Shown here piece by piece: positions 9,549-21,814 of a DNA stretch of 64,000 nucleotides. Origin of the DNA: Polytrichum commune (lineage: Eukaryota; Streptophyta; Polytrichopsida; Polytrichales; Polytrichaceae); the NCBI GenBank assembly GCA_950295325.1, contig OX485806.1, positions 50,401,169 to 50,465,168 of the forward strand, read 5' to 3'. The notes beneath the pieces are model-generated. The model did not search any database and was not told where the DNA came from. It saw nothing but the letters and a program-made list of their open reading frames with translations. Within the stretch, counting starts at the first letter, position 1. Every line of letters begins with the position of its first letter. Made by a program: the position numbers and the translations under genes.

Positions 9549-11510
9549 TCATGCCTCCTCTAGCTCATCCTCATGGTCATCAAGGATCTCATCCTCCTTG
9601 TTGAGAAATTCCACCACATTTGTAGAAGCCAGCTCACATGCACTTCTTGCATCTGTAGGCCAATTCTTATAAATCATGATAAGACCATTCACATTTGAAA
9701 GACCAAGGTGGCAACGGCACAAACTTGTCAGAACTCCGGCAACACTAAAGATCCTCTCCGTTTCAATTTGAGAACCAGGGATACCAAGAAATTGCCGTGC
9801 CAAATATGCAAGAGTTGGAAACCAAGTAGCATTTGCCTTCCACCATGCCAATGGTGATGCTGCCTCCTCAACCGGAATTTGTAGCCGTCGAAATTAATAA
9901 ACTTCAGCAACAAGGGTACCTTCACAAGCTTCCTCCAGAGAAGCTGCATCTCCAAACAAAATAGAAGACAGAGGGGGTGCTTCAACACGTGTAGCTATTC
10001 CACCAGGATGCAACAATTTATGCACCTACAAAAAAAATAAGCTCAGTTTTATTAGCTAGCACATATGAATCATGGAAACCTAGTAATAAACATTTATAAA
10101 ACATTCACAAGATCTTGAACCAATTGAGTCAACTCATAAAACCAATATTAAATTACAACTCTCATGCAATCAGCTCCCTTAATCCTCACCAGTCACCCAC
10201 AACATCAAATGGCAGAACATCTACCTACACAAACAGTCACCTACAATGAACTATAGTGAAGTATACAATCAAGATTGCAAAAGAATTTGGACATCGTACC
10301 TTCACCAAATAAGGAATGAGCACCTTCTAATCGTACTCGCGTAGAATTGCCCGAGCTTTCTCAACTCCTGTGTACGCAATCACATATTCTAGGCCCTTGA
10401 AGCGGGGATCTACCATGAGCACAATCATATTGTGAGCCTTTTTTGATGTAAAGGTCTGGATGAACGACAGAAAAGGCTTCATGACAAGCATCGCCTCCAA
10501 AGACATCTTCCCCCGCAAGATCTCGAGCTCGGCATCAAAATCGCCGTTTAGCGGAGGATTCATGTTACTGAGGTGATCAATATGAGCACGAAGCTCCACC
10601 GAAATAGCCAATGCTGCTGCCAGGGCATCCGATAACAACCAGTAGCCTCGTGTCTGATCAAAACGCATTGCTTCACAACTGGATTCAAAGTTTCGGTGAC
10701 TGTTCGAGCCACTGCCCAAGTTACACCAGTTGGCACTCGTGCTTGCAATTTCAAAGACTGAGCTGCATAGCAAATATTTATTGCATCAGCGTACTCTAAG
10801 GTTTCTTTGAAGAGAATAATCTTCGATGCAAATCGAGTTTTCAAAAGCGTTCTCAACTTCCTTGCTGGTAATCTAGCCTTGATGTAGGCTTTCTTCCATT
10901 CCGCCCCTCCCTTTCCTGATTTCTTCGTCCACGTAATGCACGACTACAATGCAGCTTGAGCAGATCTCAAGGACAATTCTGTCATCTCCCTACAAATTTT
11001 CTCATCATCTGTAGCATATAGAGAAGCTTTGGACATGACATGTCCAAAACAAGCTCCAGCATAAGGTTGGTTAATGTCTAAGACATCACATGAGACTGTG
11101 AGCTGCAATGCGCGCTCAAGTGTAGTCAAATTAGAGCCCTCATCTTTGACCCAAGCAATTATTTTTTTTGTCAACTGAAATTCATCTAGCAAAGGTTTCA
11201 CTATTTTAGCAATAGCAACACCAGAAGTATCATGAGCCTCAAATAAACCAACTGTCACATGCCGCGGTTCCCAGCAATCATCGATGAAGTTAACAACCAA
11301 GGCAAAAATGTCGAAGCCAGCTCTCGACATCCACAAGTCGAATGTAATCGACGCCGTCGCACAACTTGCGATTGCAGGAAGCACGTACCGTTCCATCGTC
11401 TTCGCAAGAAGTGTAGGAATGTGCTCATGCACAAGCGCCTTCCGAGTTGGAAATTTAACTTTTGGAACTCGGCGCATCACCAATCGGTGTTGAGTACAAA
11501 ATCTTAGCAC
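9549..11510 (-). pseudogene. hAT transposase, catalytic and hATC dimerisation parts
   Basis: On the minus strand, 10944-11510 carries the first catalytic region with 'TFDLWMSRAGFDIFALVVNF' and 'GHVMSKASLY'. The segment 10327-10856 holds the middle domain, with 'TRFASKIILF' and 'MVDPRFKGLEYV'. An intron is supported at 10026-10299 (donor GTACGA, acceptor TTTGTAG); it rejoins in phase to 'HKLLHPGGIATR'. The last part, 9549-9851, is the dimerisation domain: 'FPTLAYLARQFLGIP', then 'ETERIFSVAGVL'. In-frame stops occur near 10942, 10327 and 9897, and there is a frame change in the 10560-10773 overlap. These make it a pseudogene. The family cuts and pastes hAT DNA in the nucleus. Confidence 0.85.
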
Positions 11511-11514
11511 TTAG

Positions 11515-13589
11515 GGTGGGAGCTAAACAAGTAAATTGGAGACACCGAAGATTGAAGAGCCACACCGAGAGAGCGCTGGAAGAGAAGAATGGAGTCCCGG
11601 TTGAAGAGGACGCTCGGCCACAGGTTTAGGCCCCCCTTGTCACGGAGTTGCAAGGGAGTCGCGCGGTTACAGGGTCCTTTACCCGCAGCAATGGATCCCC
11701 AGTGGCTTAGTAAGGAATTCATAGTGTTTTGATTAAGGATTATGAGAGAGTATGTATAAGGGTATATTAGAATATAAGATTTTGAGGATGAATGAAATAT
11801 CCAAAGAGACATGTTTATGGAGTATATTAGAATATAGGATTTTGAGGATGAATGAATTATCCGAAGAGACATGATTATGGAATATATTAAAATATAGGAT
11901 TTTGAGGATGAATGCCTATCCGAAGAAACATGATTATAAAATATATAGAATATAGAAATTTGAGGAAGCATGATTATGATTTATATAAGAATTTTGGATA
12001 CAAAAACATTATGGAGACATTAAGGGGAATATAGGACTAGGGTATATTCTACGAGGATGTTCTAAATACCAATTATCGGAATTGAATCAATCAATCACAA
12101 AGAATTGATTGACTCTCAAAGAGAAATTATAATGTAAATACAACAAAGATATAGTGGAATCTTGGTATTAAGAACATTAGAGTAGTGAAACGGTTATAAC
12201 TGTTTAGGATAGATAGCATCTACATATGTTGAAGATAGATAGCTATCTAGGATAGTAAAATATTACAATCACTCAACGAAGATTTTGAGATAGATAGAAA
12301 AGACTATATAAGGGAAGCAATTTAAGAGACTAACACCTCATTTTCTACACAATGAAGTTATCACAAATTTGAGTGTCAAAAACACTTGAGTTACTTTTGT
12401 ATCTCTCCTCTCGGAGTTTTTTTTGCAATATATTATCTTTTCCACAAATGTGTGTGTGACCTTTCTCTCTTTCTTTCTCAAATTGAACTACGAGTTGTCA
12501 ATTGGTACTTGTGACTCAAGATATTGATAAACGAGAGGAGAGTAGGTGCTTTGAGAAAGAACTCAAAGTATTAGTGCGAGGGTGAGAACAAAGCGCTCAA
12601 GAATAGTTGGAGTATCAATGGAACTTCGAGAGAAGTTGTTATGAGTAGTAACGTCAATTTAAACTTGAACGTCGGAATTACGATTGACTCTCAAAAGTGG
12701 AACTTATCATTGAACTCCTCAAAAGGGAATTATAAATATACATGTGATTGAATGTTTGAAGAATTACACACATGTTATGAATGATTAAAGTGAAACCTCT
12801 TAACAATTACAAACTCCTTCAAAAGATGAGGAACTTAATATTATAAACTATATAATTGACTTACAAGTATTATGCATATGTTTGAGTATCGAACTTATTT
12901 TATGATTAACAAGAATGATGAAGACATTAATTCACATCAAAGTTTGAATTTATATGAATGAAGTAATATTGATATGAAATAATCTACTTACTACAAATGT
13001 TATTGAACCTCTTTCTTTTAAGATATTTTGTGGGTTGTTGGATATCATTAACAATCAAAGAAGAGTTCTTTCTCTTGAGTGAACCTTAAGAGAGTTATAA
13101 TTATTCTTGTCATTAAAACACTTTGAAGTTAAACGTGACATTGCAAAACAATCAATGATGTGTTCATGAAATTATAACTACTATATTGCATACATGTCAA
13201 GTTACAATATTATAAGAAGTAACACTTGAGCTTAAAAAGGAAGACTCAAGAATATTAGATCTTCCTCATCATTATAAGATTACTATCATTTATGTGATTG
13301 ATGTTTATAAATTATGAATCTTAAGGATTCATATAACTTATTGAAAACTATATTATTAACAAGGATATTGTCACACCTCTTGAAGCATTGTTGAAATCTA
13401 ATGGTTCTTATTATCAATGATGCCTTACATTGAAAGTAAGAATTAAGATAATGAGATTGTGTTCAATCCGATAATTATATTCATATCATAAGGAGAAGAG
13501 AGGGATTATTAATTTGAGACCGAGCATATTAATGAGACACGGTAGTTCTCAAGCGAATATAAATTTATATGATGTGTATCGTGAGTCCT
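11515..13589. other. AT-rich insertion splitting the hAT transposase
   Basis: About 2.1 kb without a convincing reading frame lies between the BED part and the catalytic part of the hAT transposase. CTTAG occurs at both edges (11510-11514 and 13590-13594) and could be a 5-bp target duplication, but no TG...CA ends or terminal repeats are visible. Bases 11757-11939 hold three copies of a 60-bp tandem unit ('tattagaatataggatttt', then 'gaggatgaat' and 'ccgaagagacatgattatgg'). A splice-like GT is not present at the upstream edge, so a plain intron is less likely than an insertion. Confidence 0.5.
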
Positions 13590-13594
13590 CTTAG

Positions 13595-14314
13595 CTAATT
13601 TGCAAAGGAATGACTCACGGCGTCCATCAATCGGCGCAACCAAGGGCTCTCCACCACCGCCAATGTTTTGTAACCCTTTGCGATGAAAAGAACAAGGTCC
13701 TCAAGAAAATGTTTTTGTTGAACATCACCTTTATGATAAGACTTTTGTCCGGCGAAAAATTCTGTAATGGCTGAAGGCTGAACAACTTTCCTCTTCTTCG
13801 TCTTTTGGCGCGCTGCCTCCAACTCCTCCAACACCGTTAGCGTTGCCTTATACCTCTGAAATTTTGTTAAGTGCTCATTCATCACGTGGTTCTTCATGCT
13901 TATCAACCCGTGCAAAGGATTGTACTGCAAGACACCCTTTCGCTGGCGTGTCGTACTCCGCGAACTAGAAGAAGACGTCGCATTGGTAGGGTGACAGATT
14001 GTGCACTTCATCACCTGGATTGCTTTGACGTCAACTTCTACGCCTGGCTCATTCAATTTGAAGAAGGCCCACACCAAAGATTGTCGGTGATAAGGTGCCC
14101 AAAAATTCTGGTTACTTGTCAATGCGATGAGAAGAACCTGCCACGCAGCCTCAAACTCTGAAGCCACTTCATTTGACAATGTTGGCAAACAACCCATTGC
14201 ATTCACCATCTCTGTGCAATCTGAATCAATCAAATTCACTGTGTTATTAGAGAACCCAACATCCATACATTGATTCACAGCAACTTCCATTGACGCACGT
14301 TGTGAACCAGACAT
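13595..14314 (-). pseudogene. hAT transposase N-terminal part with BED zinc finger
   Basis: A 239-residue open frame beginning 'MSGSQRASMEVAVNQ'. Residues ~103-150 form a BED-type finger: 'CTICHP' followed after a Ser-rich loop by 'NHVMNEHLTKF' (Cys2...His-x4-His). The frame runs into the usual N-terminal helical region, ending 'ESPWLRRLMDAVSHSFAN', after which the inserted DNA begins. In intact relatives this is followed directly by the catalytic domain, which here resumes at 11510. The BED finger would bind the transposon ends. Alone it is a fragment. Confidence 0.8.
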
Positions 14315-15114
14315 TTTGCAACCCTAAATGAAGCTTGAAATGCACATAAAAACACAAGCAACATTCGAACAAAAATGCATAAGGAGCATAAGACATCGAC
14401 AATAAGAAGCGTGCCTCATTGAAGCCAAGAATCTGGAGTTGTTGAACTGAAATTTCGAATAATAAAGTGCAATGCCGCAGATTTGAAGAGCATTCAAGCA
14501 GACTGGGTTTCGGGCTTCTCGACATGAGCGAAGGCGGGGGTGAGTATCGGGCTCCACCTCCTACCTTGGGTATCGAAGGCGGGTATTGAGACCTGGTACC
14601 TTGCAGTACAAGTACGACACAGGTATCACCCCATCTACATACTGCGGGCAATCTGGTACTTAATACCATTCTCATACCAATACTCTATACCAAGCAAATG
14701 GTGCTATACCGGTCCAACACTGGTCATCACCCGGCATCCAACTGGCTAAGGTTTTCCATCTAGCAAGTAGAATTTTGAAAGGCAAGACATCTTTGTTTTC
14801 TCTGACTGATGCATAAGCCACCGCATACTTCCCTGCCACTGAGGATCCAAAGAAAGTGGCCAAACTGGAAGCGAGGCTTGCAGTGGAGGCCATTGCCTTT
14901 TTTGACGCACACCCCTCAGACGACTAGGGGCCGACCACATCTTACGACTCATCCGAATCCGCGGGGGTAACTTTATCTATCGGATGTAACTGCTAGACTT
15001 GTTCGCAAGTACCGCGACATTCGACGAGCGCCGTACGCCGTGCTTATGGTGAATGATACTGGTTTTTGGTGGTCACTCGGGCTGGGGGCAATGCTATTCG
15101 GGTTGCACCCAAGT

Positions 15115-17459
15115 GTGTGATGGATTCGGGGGTACAACCAATTATGACCGGCTAAAAACATGCCTAGGATTTACGCTTGACGACTAATGACTTGGCTCCT
15201 TGTCCATTTACCATCGTCACCTTTATTGGCCACATGGAACGGGCCATTACTTACACTGGAGAGCCTTTGCAACTTAGCTTCTACGTGAAGCCTGGAGATC
15301 CATCCGCACCTCTTTATCTAAGGTGTATGATAACAGATGCAACCAATTACAATATTTTATCTGGTCAGCAAGGACTGTATTCCCTCGGTTTTGGTTTGGA
15401 CAACTGGACTGAGGAGGCTTGGATCCGACCAAGTTGGTCGGTTGGAGACGGATGTAGGGAACTTATTCCTATGGCATTCGCGGCGGCCGCGACCATAGCA
15501 CCATCATCCACGGTTTTTGGATGTAGTGCTATTGTGGATACATTGCCTTATGCTTCCGCATTATTAGAGGAGTCATTGGCATTCATGGGGAGTGCTGAGG
15601 ATCAACGGGAGATGGCACCTAAGGATTCATTGGTGCGCCATCCCAAGGATCTTCTTCCTCCCTGGCGCAATTCCGTCGAGCTATTATGGAGGTGTAAGGA
15701 CATTGTCCTTTCTCTCGGTACAACATTATCCATTCGTGATACCTCATCGACGTTGGCACATCCTATCTCATGGCGTCCACCTGGGATTGGCCTTTGCTTG
15801 GTGTTACATTGATGACATAATGATCTTTAGTAAAACAACACAAGAGTATGTGAAGCATCTGCAAGTCGTTTTCCAATGGTTGCGGCGGAGGGAATTGCGC
15901 TTGTACCATGGGAAGTGCAAGATTTTCCATGTCCGACTAGTATATCTAGGTCATATGATTATTCCAGGAGGCCTTGGGGTGCAGCAAACTAAGGTAGACG
16001 CTTTGCAGTAGATCTCGGCACCGGTCGATGTGCCGAGACTTTGTGTTTTCTTAAGTTTGGCAAATTATTTTCGTCGATTCGTCAAGAATTTTAGCTTGAT
16101 CGCCAAACCTCTCACCATTCTCATGAGCAAGGACCAACCTTGGACTTGGGGTCGTGAGCAACATCAAGCATTTGAGACATTGAAGCAGAGACCGGGTACA
16201 GTTCCAATGCTTCAACATCCAAATGTCTCCAAATCCTTCCAATTGCATACGGAACTGGAGTTCATTGGATTTCGGAGCAGTTCTCACTCAAAATGATGAC
16301 TCTGGTTGGGAGTATGTTGTTGTTTATGCTTCACAAAGCAACAACATTGCGGAGGCAAATTATTCGTCCTACAAGGGAGAAGCTTTGGTGGCGGTGTGGG
16401 CTATTGCCCATTTCCGGCCATATCTCTATGGTCAGTGCTTTACTTTGGTGACTGACCATCAACCTTTATGGTGGTTCATGGAGTCGGATAAGCTTACTGG
16501 CAAGCTTGTTAGGTGGGTTTTATTGCTCCAGGAATATAACTTTGAGGTGATACACCGTACTGGAATTACCAACTTGAAGGCAAATGGACTCTTACGCAAT
16601 CCAAGTCCTTCGGTTGAGGACTTGACCGGGGCCAGGTGGCATGGGAATTGTGATCGAGAGGTGATTCCAGGTCGGCATGCGACTGCTTACCTCACTTTGT
16701 TTTTTGGCACTTCTGTTGAGGTTTCGAGACAGGGCTCGGATGATGAGACTGATCGACCTCAAGCTATTGCAAATATATGGGAGGATCTTCCCGTATTGCA
16801 CAAGCTTCAGCAGGAAACCCTTCCCTTGTCTACCCCGACGATGGAAAATAATCGGATTGGACATCGAATAACAAGATTCTGTTGGGAGAACGATTTGTTA
16901 TTTTGATTGTGGTCGGATGGGACAAGGCATATTGTCCCTAGACCGGATCAAAAGGCCTCCTTGGTGCAACAAATGCACGAAAAACTTGGCCATTTTGGCA
17001 TACACAAGATACATTTGATGTTGCCATGCTAATATTAGTGGATTAGCATGTATCAGTAGGTAGCAGCTTATGTGGGGAGGTGTGAAGTTTGTGACCAGGT
17101 CAGGTCTAGCTTCAACACCTTACCACCTCAATTACAACCCTTACCTATCATGGGACTGGGCTATTGCTGGACACCGGACTTTGCAGGACCGTTGGTTGTC
17201 ACACCACGTGGAGTAAAGTACGTGTTGGTGATGGTGGAGCATTTTAGCAAGTGCATTAAGCTTGTCGCTCTATCCCAAAATTTTGCAGAGTTGGCCGCGG
17301 CAACCTTTTTAGATTGTATGTTGGCACGTTTTGGAGCACCAGTTGAGGTATTGACGCACTAGGGGAGGAAATTCCTCAGTGTTTTTGAGGAGTTGTGCAT
17401 TAAGGCTCTTATAGATCACCGCACCACCTCTCGAGATCATCCGGAGGCGGATGGCTTGG
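15115..17459 (+). pseudogene. Pol region of gypsy element B (fossil)
   Basis: The order is protease, reverse transcriptase, RNase H, integrase, the Ty3/gypsy order. The longest clean stretches are 15177-15812 (protease and following linker), 15592-16011 (reverse transcriptase with the YIDD motif and 'LGHMIIPGGLGVQQ'), 16223-16906 (RNase H and connection, with 'HRTGITNLKANGL') and 17072-17362 (integrase core). The copy is broken several times and is not expected to be active. Confidence 0.8.
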
Positions 17460-17690
17460 TGTAAGCCCCAATCACCCCCACCCTTCAATTGCGTCCTAGT
17501 CCGGGTGGGGGATCATGTGCCACACTCAAGCATAACATTCACATGTGCAAGCATGATCAAGCAATTGGGAGAAGCGGTGTGTATAACACATTTTTTTCTT
17601 TATTAGAATCAATCAAGCATTCACAAATACTTAATCACCATACAACTTCAATTGCTAATGAATCACTTGTACCCACATACCCATTAACCT
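17460..17690 (-). mobile_element. LTR-like terminal repeat T1 (reverse orientation)
   Basis: Begins TGTAAGCCCCAATCACC exactly where gypsy element B stops. Its reverse complement matches, over roughly 180 bp with many differences, the sequence ending at 24996. Both share 'CCACCCGGACTRGGAYGCAAT', 'GTGTTAT.CAC.CC' and 'TTTGTGAATGCTTGA'. A third, shorter match ends at 29281. It is probably the end of an LTR or of another element with inverted termini; ownership is not resolved. Confidence 0.5.
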
Positions 17691-18272
17691 ATTAGCACCA
17701 CTTCACTGCAAGAGAAGAATGCGCGTGTCTTCCATCTATTTCATCCCACTAACTACCAGCTTATGCCCTATCCCAGCTTCCCACCTTCCGTGCACGCCAA
17801 CATTACCCTAGCACCTCTTAGGCCATTACCACTCACTAATTGAGTCAAATAACCATCTCAGGTGAGGCCCTGGCAGCCCTTCCCCGTGGTCGTAACTCCT
17901 TCCAACACCCTCCAGTTGTCCCTCGTTCACCTGGGAAGCACCCGCTTTGCAACAATCTGCAACGGTGTTGCGATGTAGTCCGGGAGAATGGCTGCAGCAG
18001 CTTCGAGGACTAGCGAGTCAATCTTCGGCCAGCACAATGTTTCTTTCCAACTCCGCCCCGCAATATTCTTGGGATCACCGGATGCCGACACCACAATGGG
18101 ACGCTCCCCTACCCAAAATTTGACCTTCGGCAACTACCCACCTGATCCAGCCAAGTCGGGGGCAGGGAGTTCACTGCATGCGGGGTTCTTCCCGTTTTCC
18201 TCACATCAACACTCCTCTCCCGTCGATGACTTCCTGCAACTTCGTTCTACCCTCACCACCGTTGGGGGTGAG
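17691..18272. other. Pyrimidine-rich DNA without a recognised gene
   Basis: A C- and T-rich stretch between T1 and the LTR at 18273. Open frames here (such as 17988-18458, which runs into the LTR) have no recognisable domain. Its composition resembles 22787-24300, which suggests that the gypsy element at 18273-22786 was inserted into one longer pyrimidine-rich element. Confidence 0.4.
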
Positions 18273-18968
18273 TGTCGCGCACCTCTCCATGAGGAGTGCC
18301 CGAAACACCATGGGCACAAGGGGGACCCCGGAGTGACACCCGGGACTTGTGGCGCCGTTGGTGAGAGGGCCCAAGTGATCCTAGTGTGGGTGAGGGCCCC
18401 GGGCGTTGGGAACGCCTCCCACCCACGAAGACTAGGAGGCACAAGGGTAAGGCCATGAGTTATGCGTAGCTCATGGCGTGGTGATTCTAGAAAGCTCAAG
18501 AACACCTCAATCGGAGGTGTGAGCTAGGAGTTATGGCCATTTGAGTGGGGCGCTGTCCCGGGACAGCGCCCTGGTACAGCAGTGCCTAGGAGTGATTCCC
18601 GGGACTGCCAAGGTTCAAACAGGCATAACGTCCTCATGACTTGCCCGAATGGGGCAAGTGAGGAGTCCATCGGCATTTACGTGAAGCGTAGATGAAGATG
18701 GAGTGGTTGGTTGCTGGAATCAGACATCATACAAGGAAGTTATGATGGTCTGAAGCTGCTGGGGGCTTCTAGGCCCAGCGGCTAAGGGAAAATGTCCACT
18801 TGGCCCCAACTCTTGGTAGAGAGACAAGAGGTTGGTTGACGGTGGGGTAGGGGCCCCGCGTAGAGTCCTAGAGGCTTATATGGGTGAGGTGGTGTGGCCT
18901 CACCCACCCGAGGCCGAACGGCAAGGCCTCCATGGGCTTTGGCCTATTGTGAGGCCATAGTTGCCTAG
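18273..18968 (+). repeat. Left LTR copy of element C
   Basis: Starts TGTCGCGCACCTCTCC and matches 21815-22510 without a difference that I can see. It contains the 24-bp palindrome of the family (18547-18570). The sequence just outside it (TGGGGGTGAG) equals the polypurine tract before the right LTR. Confidence 0.8.
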
Positions 18969-19004
18969 GATGGTTCGACTTGTGAAAGAAATGGCTATCC
19001 CAAG

Positions 19005-20990
19005 AGTGGGATGATGTTTGTCATGAGTCTTTGGGGAGCTTAAGACCAAGTTCTCTTCGCCGCCCGTGCTCAAATTCGCGGAGCTTGACAAACCTTTTGA
19101 GGTGGATACGGGGGTGAGCGACTTTGCCAATGGTGGATTATGTGTAAGATGGATGGCCATTGCATATGCGAGCATAAAGCTCGATGGTTGTCAAAGAAGA
19201 CAACCAACTCATGACAAAGAACTTCTTTGCGGTAGTGCATTGCTTGAAGATGTGGCGACACTAGTTGGGGTCGCACAAACTAAAGGTCTACAAGGACAAT
19301 GTGTCCTAAAAGTATTTTGACATACAAGCGCAAGTGAGCGCCAAGTCATTGCGTTGGCATGATAGCTTGGCGCTTATGAAAGTGGATTTGATCCACAAAC
19401 CGGACCGTGGAAATGTGGTGCCGGATGCGCTAAGTAGACGGGAAGAGTTCCAAGCAATGAGAACCATCCAAACCTTGTGGCTAATGTGTGCCGGCGAAGG
19501 AAACTTGTGATGCAAGATACGGGAGGGGTAAATTAATTACCCCAAAGCACAAAAGCTTTTAGGTGAGCTTCGCAAGAGCAAGGTGCTCAAAGAGGTTAAG
19601 TTGGTGGACGGATTGTTCAAGTGCAAACAAAGTCGGGTATTTGTGCCACAAGGCAAGTTGAGGCTATCGGTTTTGAAGGAAAAATGTGATAGCCCTATTG
19701 CCGGCCATAGAGGAGAAAGAAAAAAAAACCGCCATAGAATGGTGTCAAAGAGGTACCATTGGCGGTGCATAAAAGAGGATATAACCCACTTTGTGAAGGC
19801 GTGAATAAAGTGCCAAGTGAACCGAGCCTCTTACCAAAAGCAAGGCGGTTTCTTGCAACCGTTGCCTATCCCGTCGGCGCCATGGCATAGTATGTGCATG
19901 GACTTGATCATAAGTTTGCCGGAGTCACATGGGTATGATGCCATCTTGTTGATGGTAGAGCGGTTTGCCAAGTTGGCACACATGGTGCCGATTGTGGGAA
20001 CCGCCACCGCGTTGGAGACCGCATAGCCTTTTCTCAAAGGATGGTTGAGGCACCACGGGTTGCCAAGAGTGATTGTGTGGGATCAAGATCCAAAGTTCAC
20101 AAGTGCATTTTCAATGCATTTCTCTAAGGAGGTTGTATTGAAACTAAGGTTTAGCACGGCCGTGTATTCCCAAATGGATGGGAAAACAAAGCGTGTAAAT
20201 GGAGACTTGAAGCAATACTTGAGGAACTTGGTGGGGGCGGACCAAGGAGATTGGGCGGACTATGTGGGTCGAGCGGAGTGTAATTGCAATGTAGCCACGC
20301 ACTTGGCTACCAAGGGGTGGTCTTTGGTGGTGGCTTATGGAGTGGATGCGCTCCAACCTATTAACCTAGCTCTCAAGGGGGCACATTCAACACTGGAGTT
20401 TAACCAAGATGGTGAGGACTTGGCCAAGGATGGTAAACAAGTCTTGGAGATGACCAAGTTGTTGGTGGAGAAAGCCCGAAGGTGCTACGGAGTGCTAGTA
20501 AATGCCGGAAGACGCGAAGTGGAGAATGAGGTGGGCCAAAAGGTGTTGTTGAATGTGAAGAACTTCACTTAGCCGGAAGGCCTCGCTCCAAAAGTTCATG
20601 TCCAAAATTGGAGCTTCGTTTTCCATTGTGGAACAAGTGTTCAAGGACATGTATAAGTTGGAATTACCGCCGGACATCAAAGTGCATCCGACATTTCATG
20701 TCTCATTACGAAAGTCATTTTAGGACGACACCTTGTGGCCCGATCACAAGCAAGTGATTAGGCCACCTCCCGACCTTGTGGATGTCATTTGGAACATGAG
20801 GTAAGAGGGCATCCTCAAGTGTAGGAAGCCCAAGTGAAAATGAAAGAAAATGTACAAAGGAGTACTTGGTGAAATGGTGAGGATACCATGAGAAAGAAGC
20901 CGTTTGGGTGGCGGCAAGAGACATGATGAACGCCAAGGAATTGGTAAAGCACTTTGAAGAAACTAAGGCTAGACATTCCAATAAAATGAA
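19005..20990 (+). pseudogene. Pol region of gypsy element C (fossil)
   Basis: RNase H segment with 'KPFEVDTGVSDFANGG'; integrase N-terminal zinc region 'VPQGKLRLSVLKE'; integrase core with 'HGLPRVIVWDQDPKFTSAF' (the usual D.D...F pattern) and 'YSQMDGKTKRVN'. The tail has the spacing of a chromodomain, which in chromoviruses directs integration to heterochromatin. The copy is broken in several places. It is the closest relative of element A in this window. Confidence 0.75.
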
Positions 20991-21814
20991 GCGTAGGTAT
21001 TGATGAGGACATCAATCTCCTTTAGTGGGGGAGAGACGCTAGTAGCACACTTAGCTTCGAGGCTAATTGCTCCACAACATGAACTTGTTCTTTGGCTTGA
21101 GGGAATAAAGTCCAAACTTTAGTGGTGCAAAGAGAAAAGTACGAGATGAGGTCCTAGTCTTGTACTTGTGCTTGGTTAGTGGAAGAGGGGGAATAGACAT
21201 GCCAAACTAGGTTGGGTAAGCCGAGTAATTGGGGCCATGGCTAGGAGGGGCCTTGGATAAAACCAAAAAACTTCTTAGCCGTCGGCTTGTCCGGGCGGGG
21301 ACAAGGTGATGGCGCGTGCTCATAAAAGTGCTACCCGCGAGCTAACGAAAGTTGGCGCATGGGAGTCATGAACCCATGTCTCGAAAGAGCAAAGTGGGAA
21401 CCGAGTCGGGCGGGACTTGGCATCACCCCCGTGCGATCGAGGCGTGGCTTAACAATGGAAAGCCATCTCGGAGTTGCAACCGAGACAACTTAGTGGAAGC
21501 GTTGAGGTCTCGCCTAGATGTGTCACGTTAGGCTAATGGAGCCTAACGGGGGAGGCCCCAAAGGAGGGACAACCCAAGTGAGTCCCAAAGTAGGTGGGTC
21601 TAGTATAGGTTAGGTCCTTGGAGGAGTTCCAAGGTCGCTAACGGACCACCTAGTAACGACACCTTTGGGACTATGCCAAATTTGAAGATGCATTGTGGGG
21701 GTCGCGCCCTAAGGTAAACACAATGCCGCACCATAGAGGATGGCAACTTGAGAATTGGTGTGCCGACTACGAGTATAGTCGATGAGGGCATCGACTCCGT
21801 TTGGTGGGGGTGAG

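Larger units (their letters stand above)
9021..14722 (-). mobile_element. hAT DNA transposon with perfect 8-bp target duplication
   Basis: The element starts CAATGTTGGACCAATAT at 9021. It ends at 14722 with a sequence whose reverse complement is CAGTGTTGGACCGGTAT, a canonical hAT-type terminal repeat. GTCATCAC stands directly on both sides (9013-9020 and 14723-14730). Both subterminal regions are rich in GGTAT/ATACC motifs. Inside, on the minus strand, are the BED finger (13595-14314) and the catalytic and dimerisation parts (9549-11510) of a hAT transposase, separated by ~2 kb of AT-rich inserted DNA. It landed in the gag-like leader of gypsy element B, so it is younger than B. Stops and frame changes in the transposase make it non-autonomous now. 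Confidence 0.92.
8655..17459 (+). mobile_element. Ty3/gypsy retroelement B, broken, with nested 5.7-kb hAT
   Basis: Plus-strand parts lie on both sides of the hAT transposon at 9021-14722. A gag-like leader is at about 8660-9012 and 14731-14930; the reading continues sensibly across the hAT target site. Protease 'VMDSG' is at about 15117, then a conserved linker 'GFGLDNWTEEAWIRPSW'. Reverse transcriptase has 'CYIDDIMIFSKT' near 15805. RNase H (16030-16600) has 'TDHQPLWWFMESDKLTGKL'. Integrase begins near 16970, with core 'FAGPLVVTPRGVKYVLVMVE'. It stops at 17459 where another repeat starts. It is an old copy with several breaks, and a different lineage from elements A and C. Confidence 0.8.

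Noticed and set aside
11503-13594. The 2-kb interruption of the hAT transposase as an ordinary intron
   Set aside because: No GT donor lies at the point where the BED part stops matching; equal CTTAG edges fit an insertion better.
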